Assembly (NCBI GenBank): GCA_964019695.1
Contig: CAXHUL010000250.1
Coordinates: forward strand, 1,364,001-1,428,000
Origin: Loripinus fragilis
Lineage: Eukaryota; Mollusca; Bivalvia; Lucinida; Lucinidae
Length of the DNA stretch: 64,000 bases
Direction: 5' to 3'
The notes below the pieces were generated by a model. The model had not been told where the DNA came from, did not search any database, and saw nothing but the letters and a program-made list of their open reading frames with translations. Shown piece after piece: positions 58,836 to 64,000 of this stretch (position 1 is the stretch's first letter; every line of letters starts with the position of its first letter). Both the position numbers and the translations under genes were made by a program.

Positions 58836-59040
58836 CCCTAGACATTTGGAATGAAAAGGGCGAAAATCGCCATCGCCTTTCCTAGTACACGCTATAGATA
58901 CATCAAACGTCTGGTCCGATGGACAGGCTCATCTGCTTGAATAACGCACTCTGATCAGTAAATTCGATGTGGAACAGCGAAGACCCAACGCAATGATACA
59001 GCACAGTCGTGCGTATTGAAAAGGTGGGTTTTCCGTGGGC

Positions 59041-59150
59041 CTGTCTCAATTCATTCAACAATATAATCAGCTGCTGACCGGATCTGACCAGATGCCTCCA
59101 CTTTGATCCATGTAATGAAATCGCTTATCGATTTTACAATTCAGGAGTAT
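59041..59150. other. Unique 110-bp spacer at the palindrome centre
   Basis: The only part of the palindrome without a mirror copy. Arms meet it at ...TTTTCCGTGGGC and GCCCACGGAAAA.... It contains a small hairpin AAATCG-CTTAT-CGATTT (59118-59134) and a GATCTGACCAGATG block. No ORF. It separates two outward promoters. Confidence 0.8.
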
Positions 59151-59355
59151 GCCCACGGAAAACCCACCTTTTCAATACGCACGACTGTGCTGTATCATTG
59201 CGTTGGGTCTTTGCTGTTCCACATCGAATTTACTGATCAGAGTGCGTTATTCAAGCAGATGAGCCTGTCCATCGGACCAGACGTTTGATGTATCTATAGC
59301 GTGTACTAGGAAAGGCGATGGCGATTTTCGCCCTTTTCATTCCAAATGTCTAGGG

Positions 59356-59391
59356 TATATAAATACACCAATAATGCGATTATTCTCATTC
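59356..59391 (+). promoter_or_regulatory. Central outward promoter (TATA + Inr)
   Basis: TATATAAATA at 59356-59365 with TCATTC, an initiator match, 30 bp downstream at 59386-59391. A mirror copy drives the other arm, so the centre is a divergent promoter pair. Confidence 0.65.
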
Positions 59392-59405
59392 TTCGCCTTT
59401 GTTAG

Positions 59406-59459
59406 ATGGCAGAGTCAGACGTCAGAGTCTTCGCTGCTCGTGTACAGGTAGGTACATGA
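59406..59459 (+). CDS. Short ORF or first exon behind the central promoter
   Basis: The first ATG after the TATA/Inr promoter opens a 17-codon frame (MAESDVRVFAARVQVGT). It contains CAG|GTAGGT at 59447/59448, a strong splice-donor match, so it may be the first coding exon of a spliced transcript. A possible acceptor is TTTTTTTCATAG at 59727, but I cannot fix the splice partner. Present in both arms. Function unknown. Confidence 0.3.
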   Translation: MAESDVRVFAARVQVGT

Positions 59460-59575
59460 GACAGTTAACCCCTAAATTCAACTTACGTATCGTCTGTTCA
59501 TAGTCTAGAGACAAATTGCGAAATGTATGGCTTATGATATACATTTATAACGATATTACTATGATTAATTATTGA

Positions 59576-59652
59576 CCAATCAGAAAAAAACCTCTCGCTA
59601 TATAATGCGCATCGTATGCAATCGAGTCATAGCTAATCTGACAATCGAACAG
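59576..59652 (+). promoter_or_regulatory. CCAAT-TATA-Inr promoter cassette 1
   Basis: GACCAATCAG (CCAAT box 59576-59580), CTATATAA at 59598 and, 28 bp below the TATA start, GTCATAGCTAATCTGACAAT with CGAACAG. The same order and spacing occur at 62592-62666. Likely drives the 47-residue zinc-finger gene and possibly the ATPase. Confidence 0.65.
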
Positions 59653-59785
59653 CAAATTGAACAGTTTAAATGATACGATGTAGCGCAAACGTTTGGTGAT
59701 TTGGAACACCACACGTTTTTTTCATAGCGTGGTTCATCTTCGCGTTATAAGACTGCGTGAAAAGCCTTGCCCAGGAAGCTGAAAC

Positions 59786-59999
59786 ATAAAAGTGTCGTTT
59801 TAAAGGGAAGGCTCGCACTTGTATTACAAGCGTTTAGATTTAAAAGGAAAGGCTTGCCAGGTTATACATAAAAGTGTCGTTTTAAAAGTAAGGCTCGCGT
59901 TTGTATTATAAAAGTTTCGATTTAAAAGGAAAGGCTTGCCCAGCAAGCTGGTATACATAAAGTTTCGTTTTAAATGGTGTTTAAAAACAGATCAAAACT
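59786..59999. repeat. 82-89-bp direct repeats upstream of the zinc-finger ORF
   Basis: ACATAAAAGTGTCGTTTTAA starts near 59785 and 59867, with a third partial copy near 59956. Each unit also has AAGGCTCGC, TTGTATTA and TTTAAAAGGAAAGGCTTGCC. They lie in the leader between promoter cassette 1 and the zinc-finger ATG, so could be regulatory or part of an intron. Confidence 0.75.
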
Positions 60000-60143
60000 A
60001 TGCCTCATAGATACAAGATCCAGTGTCCAATATGCGATAGAAAGTATGTGCTAAATATAGTACATCATCTTAAGACTATACATAGCGCAAATGCTGACGA
60101 CTGGTTGTTTAAAGCGAAACTGTTATGCATAATCATTATATAA
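60000..60143 (+). CDS. 47-residue zinc-finger protein
   Basis: Small intact frame with one C2H2-like finger: Cys9 and Cys12 in CPIC, then HH (22-23) and His28 in HHLKTIH. The gap between the Cys pair and the first His is ten residues, shorter than the classical twelve, as in some viral and zinc-knuckle proteins. The C-terminus is Ile-rich. It lies behind promoter cassette 1 and before the minisatellite. Both arms keep the zinc ligands. DNA or RNA binding is inferred; the specific role is unknown. Confidence 0.55.
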   Translation: MPHRYKIQCPICDRKYVLNIVHHLKTIHSANADDWLFKAKLLCIIII

Positions 60144-60245
60144 TCATGGTCAACCAACAATTACCGGTGAACCTACGATGATAGAACGTTCTACAACGAG
60201 TATAATGGCCGTAAAAACAGTGATCATGATAGTTCAAATTCATAA

Positions 60246-60944
60246 TGGAGCTAGGAGGGAGGAGGAGAGGGTGAGGAGTAGGGGGAAGGAGGATACAGTG
60301 AGGGTACAGGGAGGATAAAGTGGGGATACAGTGAGAGTACATTGGGGTACAGTGATGATACAGTGAGGGTACATTGGGGCACAGTGAGGGTTCAGTCTGG
60401 GTACAGTGGGATTAGGAGGGATGAGGAGAGGGCGAGGAGGAGGAGGAAAGGAGGATACATTGAGGGTACAGGGAGGATACAGTGGTGATACAGTGAGAGT
60501 ACAGTGGGGTACAGTGAGGATACAGTGAGGGTACATTGGGGCACCGTGAGGATACAGTGAGGGTTCGGTTGGGGTACAGTGGGATACATTGAGGGTACAG
60601 GGAGGATACAGTGAGAGTACAGTGGGGTACAGGGAGGGTACATTGGGGCTCAGTGAGGGTTCAGTTGGGGTACATTGGGATTAGGAGGGAGGAGGAGAGG
60701 GTGAGGAGGAGGAGAGAAGGAGGATACATTGAGGATACAGGGAGGATACATTAGGGATACAGTGAGAGTACAGTGGGGTACAGTGAGGGTACATTGGGGC
60801 ACAGTGAGGGTTCAGTTGGGGTACAGTGGGATACAGTGTGGGTACAGGGAGGATACAGTGAGGATACAGTGAGGGTATATTGGGGCACAGTGAGGGTTCA
60901 GTTGGGGTACAGTGGGATACAGTGAGGATGTAGTGAATGTACAG
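60246..60944. repeat. 'GAGGATACAGT' minisatellite, right arm
   Basis: Purine-rich on the + strand: GTACAGTGAGG, GATACAGTGAG and GTACATTGGGG units of 10-11 bp, interrupted by GAGGAGGAGAGG blocks. Between the zinc-finger ORF and the ATPase. Periodic frames on both strands are artefacts. Confidence 0.95.
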
Positions 60945-60965
60945 TCAGGAAACAATGGTCCACCA

Positions 60966-61148
60966 TGTGGTGGTGGTGGTGGTGGTGTTTGGTGGTGGTG
61001 GTTGTAGGTGTCGGTGGTGGTGGTGGTGGTGGTGGTGGTGGGTGGTGTCGGTGGTGGTGGTGGTGGTGGGTGGTGGTGGTGGGTGGTGGTGTCTGTGGTG
61101 GTGGTGGTTGGTGTCGGTGCTGGTGGTGTTGTCGGTGGTGGTGGTGGT
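60966..61148. repeat. (GGT)n tract, right arm
   Basis: Near-pure GGT triplets on the sense strand of the ATPase, ending about 70 bp before its ATG. Such G-runs of two can form G-quadruplex or R-loop structures. Shorter than the mirror tract, so it has changed length since the arms were formed. Confidence 0.95.
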
Positions 61149-61220
61149 AACAATGATCCAATGATCGTAAGAAAGATGGCATGTGTATGAAGGTAGACAA
61201 GCAATACTAACTGAGACAAA

Positions 61221-62528
61221 ATGATCAGGTGTTTGATCTGCAACCAGTCCTATAGTAGGCGTGATGCATTGCAAAGACATGAACACAATGTCCATGGCAG
61301 TGGGAAATATACCAACCAGTCACAACCATTGAAGGAAATGACATTTAGACACCCATTCTCTATGATGGTAACTGGACCCAGCGGATCGGGGAAAACGGAA
61401 TGGACTAGAAAACTGTTACTTTCCTCGTTAGTACAACCTCCACCGGAACGAATCTTATGGTGTTTTGGACAATGGCAGCCCCTGTACGAAGACCTTCAGA
61501 AGAGAATTCCGTGTATAGAATTTATACGGGGTATCCCAGACTATCTAGATAATGCTCAGTTTATGGATCCCTCAAAAAGGAACCTAATCATTTTTGATGA
61601 CCTGATGACCGAAACAAAGTGTGACCAGAGAATTGCCGACCTTTTTACGAAAGGAAGTCACCACAGAAATATATCTATCGTGTATTTGACTCAAAACGTA
61701 TTTCCTCAAGGTAGAGCTTGCAGGGATATCGCTTTAAATACGCAATATTTGGTCTTGTTTAATAATCCGATCGACAGACAACAAGTTGCGACCTTGGCAA
61801 GAAGAATTTATCCGTCCACTTGCGTCACATTTATGAGGAAATTTGAAGATGCCACGGCAAGACCTTATGGTTACCTCGTCCTAGATCTTAAATCCAGTAC
61901 ATCCGAACAGGACAGACTACAAACTGACATATTTGTCGATCAACAGTCTCCCGATGACGGAGATATTTCTGATGATGAAGATGCTGACAGTGTGGAGTCC
62001 CTAGATTATATACGCTCTATCAGCCCTCCGGATAAAGAAAGAGATGAAAGTTATAAACCGTATATATGGAATAGGAGGGTAAGCTATTTAAGCCCTCCAG
62101 GTAAACGAAGAAAACAAAGAGATGAGCGCTCTAAACTCGACATCTGGAACAGGAGATTTCAAAATCCGATCAGGCAGGAGAACGTAGAGCAGTTTAAAGC
62201 TAAAGTGAATGCTTATGAAGAGCGAGGTTTTAGTTCGGATAAAGCTATTCATCTCGCAGCCAATGATGATTTGCCTTCTCTCCGCATAAAACTCAGACGA
62301 GATTACGCTCAATTTCTAATAGATTATTACGAGCTACAAGAGGATCCTGTTCAGCAGCGAATACTGGAATCGGCTAAAACGTTTAAGAACCAACACGATA
62401 TGAATCAGGCGGACTCTATCAGACAAGCCATCAAACTCAGAAAAGATTTATTTATGGACGTATGGCCGAATCATAATATAGAAACCGAGAAAGCCTCTGA
62501 AGACCAAGAGGACTCTACTACATCGTGA
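61221..62528 (+). CDS. Packaging-type P-loop ATPase with N-terminal C2H2 finger
   Basis: 435 residues, intact. Residues 4-25 are a C2H2 finger (Cys4, Cys7, His20, His25). Residues 52-59 GPSGSGKT are Walker A; NLIIFDD (121-127) is Walker B with a double Asp; YLTQN (155-159) fits the sensor strand; LARRIYP near 197 may hold an arginine finger. An acidic stretch follows around 245-270, then a basic SPPGKRRKQR likely to be a nuclear signal, and a helical C-terminus. The layout matches the FtsK/HerA-type DNA-packaging ATPases of Polinton/adintovirus elements (A32-like), which pump DNA into capsids using ATP. There is no TATA box just upstream; TACTAAC (a perfect branch-point match) lies at 61206, so it may be expressed from a spliced transcript starting at cassette 1. 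The class is firm at the P-loop level; the packaging role is inferred. Confidence 0.8.
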   Translation: MIRCLICNQSYSRRDALQRHEHNVHGSGKYTNQSQPLKEMTFRHPFSMMVTGPSGSGKTEWTRKLLLSSLVQPPPERILWCFGQWQPLYEDLQKRIPCIEFIRGIPDYLDNAQFMDPSKRNLIIFDDLMTETKCDQRIADLFTKGSHHRNISIVYLTQNVFPQGRACRDIALNTQYLVLFNNPIDRQQVATLARRIYPSTCVTFMRKFEDATARPYGYLVLDLKSSTSEQDRLQTDIFVDQQSPDDGDISDDEDADSVESLDYIRSISPPDKERDESYKPYIWNRRVSYLSPPGKRRKQRDERSKLDIWNRRFQNPIRQENVEQFKAKVNAYEERGFSSDKAIHLAANDDLPSLRIKLRRDYAQFLIDYYELQEDPVQQRILESAKTFKNQHDMNQADSIRQAIKLRKDLFMDVWPNHNIETEKASEDQEDSTTS

Positions 62529-62591
62529 CGGAGAATGAGGAGGAGGGATCAGGAGTGAGGAGGTTGACCAATCGGATTGTTGTATAATTGA

Positions 62592-62666
62592 CCAATCAGA
62601 AGAGACCTCTCACTATATAAGGCGCTTTGCAGCAATCTAGTCATATCTATTCTGACAGTCAAACAG
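62592..62666 (+). promoter_or_regulatory. CCAAT-TATA-Inr promoter cassette 2
   Basis: CCAAT at 62592-62596, CTATATAA at 62613-62620, and AGTCATATCTATTCTGACAG with TCAAACAG at 62639-62666. The TCATA lies 27 bp from the TATA box, where an initiator is expected. Nearly the same module as 59576-59652. The double-PC4 ATG follows 6 bp after the block. Confidence 0.75.
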
Positions 62667-62671
62667 TAAAC

Positions 62672-63055
62672 ATGTCTAGATGCAGATTCAGTCTCGGAAA
62701 CGATCGCTTTATCGAGGTCACAGAATGGAAAGGTGAACTGCGTGTTGACCTGAGAGAATGGAAAGATGACAAACCGACCAAAAAAGGTATCAGCTTAACC
62801 TTGATGCGATGGAAGAATTGGGTGGATTACTTAGAATACGCGGATCAAGCGAGGACAGAGGAACAAAACTATAAGAGTCATCTTGGAGGGAACGTTTATT
62901 GTACCATCACCGAGGGCAGCGCATGTATGGATATAAGGCAGTATTGGAAGCCGCAAGAAGAGGTGATACCTACGAAAAAGGGATTATACCTGAGACCCCT
63001 AGAATACATTGCCGTCAAAGAACTCTTAACAGAAATTGGAAAGGTCTTACCCTAA
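62672..63055 (+). CDS. Tandem double PC4-like ssDNA-binding protein
   Basis: 127 residues from the ATG at 62672. Two PC4 (p15/Sub1) domains occur in one chain. Unit 1 (about 13-55) has VTEWKGELRVDLREW and TKKGISLTLMRW; unit 2 (72-122) has CMDIRQYW and PTKKGLYL. These match the PC4 signature of an 'IRE-Y/W' strand, a short loop, 'KKGI-L' and a C-terminal helix. Cellular PC4 works as a homodimer of single domains that binds ssDNA and assists RNA polymerase II; here the dimer appears to be fused. In a virus-like element it could serve late transcription or protect ssDNA during replication. It has its own promoter cassette. Domain call is firm, role inferred. Confidence 0.88.
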   Translation: MSRCRFSLGNDRFIEVTEWKGELRVDLREWKDDKPTKKGISLTLMRWKNWVDYLEYADQARTEEQNYKSHLGGNVYCTITEGSACMDIRQYWKPQEEVIPTKKGLYLRPLEYIAVKELLTEIGKVLP

Positions 63056-63079
63056 CTAGACGGGGACGTACCCTGTTAC

Positions 63080-63157
63080 ATGCAAAGTGATCACATGAAT
63101 CAGTTAGGCGCATTACGGTGTTCGGAGTGTAACCCAAATGACTATCAAAACTGGTAA
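63080..63157 (+). CDS. 25-residue CxxC ORF
   Basis: Tiny frame between the double-PC4 gene and the 50-residue ORF, with LRCSECNPNDYQNW at its end. CxxC alone could be half a zinc site. Kept in both arms, but too short to be sure it is translated. Confidence 0.2.
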   Translation: MQSDHMNQLGALRCSECNPNDYQNW

Positions 63158-63193
63158 CTAAGAAAAGGGATTAAGTATTGAGTAGGCGTAAAT

Positions 63194-63346
63194 ATGTTCG
63201 CCATTACTTTTATGTGTATATCTTTGTTTGATGAACTGTTGTTTCGGATGAGATGTAGACAACTACGGCGCGAAGCCAGAGAGGCTGCTGAGCGATTAAT
63301 CGAGGTGCTTGAGGATAGTGAACTAGACTTTCGCCCGTTCGTATGA
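63194..63346 (+). CDS. 50-residue protein with hydrophobic start
   Basis: Intact in both arms. It begins with a hydrophobic stretch (MFAITFMCISLFDELLF), continues with a basic, Arg-rich region (about 18-33) and ends acidic (EVLEDSELDF). This could be a small membrane-anchored protein with a cytoplasmic helix. It lies between the double-PC4 gene and the 108-residue gene. No family recognised. Confidence 0.45.
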   Translation: MFAITFMCISLFDELLFRMRCRQLRREAREAAERLIEVLEDSELDFRPFV

Positions 63347-63396
63347 ATAGAGCGTAAGAATAACTCGAGCACGAAGGAGGAAATCGATCAAAGGAG

Positions 63397-63723
63397 ATGG
63401 GCACTAGACTCGTTTACGATTACCAACAGCAGAAGTGGATTCCGTACGTGTCGGATCCCGACAAATGGTATCAGCATTTGCTGGATGTTAGAGATGGCTA
63501 CGCGGAACGCGACAGTCAGGGTCATTATATTGTGGGTAGTGGACGGAAATACAGAGAGTTGAAAGAAATGAGACAAAAGGAAAAACCCATAGTGAACCTG
63601 GTCACCCCAGTAGCCCAAGCTTTAGAAATGGCAAAATCGGAGCTTAAGCGAAAAGGAGAGCATAGTATAACGAACGGAGGGCGTAAGACAGCAACTTCGG
63701 ACTGGAATTCATTAAGATACTAA
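63397..63723 (+). CDS. Conserved-looking 108-residue protein
   Basis: Intact and identical in both arms. The N-terminal half is aromatic-rich (YDYQQQKWIPYVSDPDKWY) and includes GHYIVGSGRKY; the C-terminal half is Lys/Arg-rich with NLVTPVAQALEMAKSELKRK. It resembles in outline the small basic proteins that accompany packaging ATPases in virus-like elements, which may be virion or core proteins; I cannot name a family. Its ATG is preceded by a purine-rich AAAGGAG. It follows the 50-residue ORF by 50 bp, so the genes may share a transcript from cassette 2. Confidence 0.65.
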   Translation: MGTRLVYDYQQQKWIPYVSDPDKWYQHLLDVRDGYAERDSQGHYIVGSGRKYRELKEMRQKEKPIVNLVTPVAQALEMAKSELKRKGEHSITNGGRKTATSDWNSLRY

Positions 63724-64000
63724 AGGACGAACAGCAAATAATTGCGTAATATGCTCCTAAGTTAGCCAGACGCCATATGCATGGCGAGGAACTCGTTCTA
63801 CGTTGATAGACAATCATATCCCTCTCAGCCTTAACGACCCAATTACGAAGCCGATCAGTACGTGGAAAAAGACGTGAAAGACCGTGCTGAAAAAAAAGGG
63901 CCCACCGGGGGAACGGGATAAACCGAGCGCTGCGACGCGCTACACCATTAAAGACTGGATCTCGTTCTGAACTTCATAAAAAAACCCACCCGGAAATAAT
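63724..64000. other. Outer part of the right arm, CpG-rich, cut by the window
   Basis: GC-rich sequence with GGGCCCACCGGGGGAACGGG and GAGCGCTGCGACGCGC, mirrored at 54211-54488. No ORF recognised. Confidence 0.4.

Larger units (their letters stand above)
54211..59040 (-). mobile_element. Virus-like element, left palindrome arm
   Basis: Reverse complement of 59151-64000 over its whole length with about 1-2% differences and a few indels (coordinate sums 118191 near the centre, 118212 near the outside; the net 20 bp falls in the CCA/minisatellite region). All its genes read leftward, away from the centre. The arm may extend further left than 54211, since the right arm is cut by the window end. 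Confidence 0.95.
59151..64000 (+). mobile_element. Virus-like element, right palindrome arm (cut by window end)
   Basis: Carries the intact gene set, all on the + strand: short ORF, zinc-finger protein, minisatellite and (GGT)n, ATPase, double PC4, small ORFs, 108-residue protein. The packaging-type ATPase suggests relation to Polinton/Maverick and adintovirus elements, but no polymerase, integrase, protease or capsid gene is within the window. No terminal sequence or target duplication can be seen because the arm is not complete. Confidence 0.9.

Noticed and set aside
54211..64000. Whole palindrome as a pure sequencing or assembly artefact
   Set aside because: Not ruled out, but arms differ by substitutions, a two-base indel and tract lengths, and the spacer is unique; a real structure is more likely on present evidence.

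Overview
The window looks like animal nuclear DNA from a mollusc, most likely a bivalve. This is inferred from the AT-rich, intron-rich sequence, the very high density of MITEs, tRNA-derived SINEs and satellites of the kind common in bivalve genomes, and one gene split into short phase-1 exons. There is no rRNA, CRISPR or bacterial gene structure. Species cannot be named from the sequence.

Region 1 (about 1-53,900) is host DNA. The only gene I can support is on the + strand. Its exons are at 12123-12159, 15063-15193, 19010-19051, 20847-20930 and 26744-27535, all with AG/GT borders and compatible phases. They encode an acidic N-terminus, a complete C4-H-C3 PHD finger split over two exons, a linker with an unusual 'x-Y-S' repeat, and the first helix of a probable SAM domain. 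The rest of the SAM domain was not found. Two further phase-compatible exons (32638 onward and 42381-42511) are tentative. Everything between is repetitive: a hairpin-cored MITE family present about eleven times, TTAA-flanked MITEs, GAGCCG-ended MITEs, hAT-like and pogo-like elements, a 3.5-kb element with about 80-bp inverted ends, two SINE types (two copies with clear target-site duplications), a LINE tail, a GATA microsatellite, and many tandem arrays. The largest array (33283-37013) is a 108-bp repeat organised into higher-order blocks separated by a captured SINE.

Region 2 (54211-64000, cut by the window end) is the striking part: one huge palindrome. Two arms of about 4.85 kb, nearly identical but not perfectly so, run outward from a unique 110-bp spacer at 59041-59150. 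Each arm has the same gene set, transcribed away from the centre: a tiny ORF behind a TATA/Inr promoter, a 47-residue zinc-knuckle protein, a G/T-rich minisatellite plus a (GGT)n tract, a packaging-type P-loop ATPase with an N-terminal C2H2 finger, a protein made of two PC4-like ssDNA-binding domains in one chain, a 25-residue CxxC ORF, a 50-residue ORF with a hydrophobic start, and a 108-residue conserved-looking protein. The ATPase is intact in the right arm and frameshifted in the left. This suggests an integrated virus-like DNA element of the Polinton/adintovirus kind in head-to-head arrangement. No polymerase, integrase or capsid gene is visible, so those would have to lie beyond the window or be absent. 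The flank at 53987-54090 carries a CRE site, an ETS site and four YY1-type motifs.

In the palindrome the likely logic is viral: a packaging motor (ATPase), an ssDNA/transcription cofactor (double PC4), small zinc proteins, and reused CCAAT-TATA-Inr promoter cassettes that could coordinate expression.
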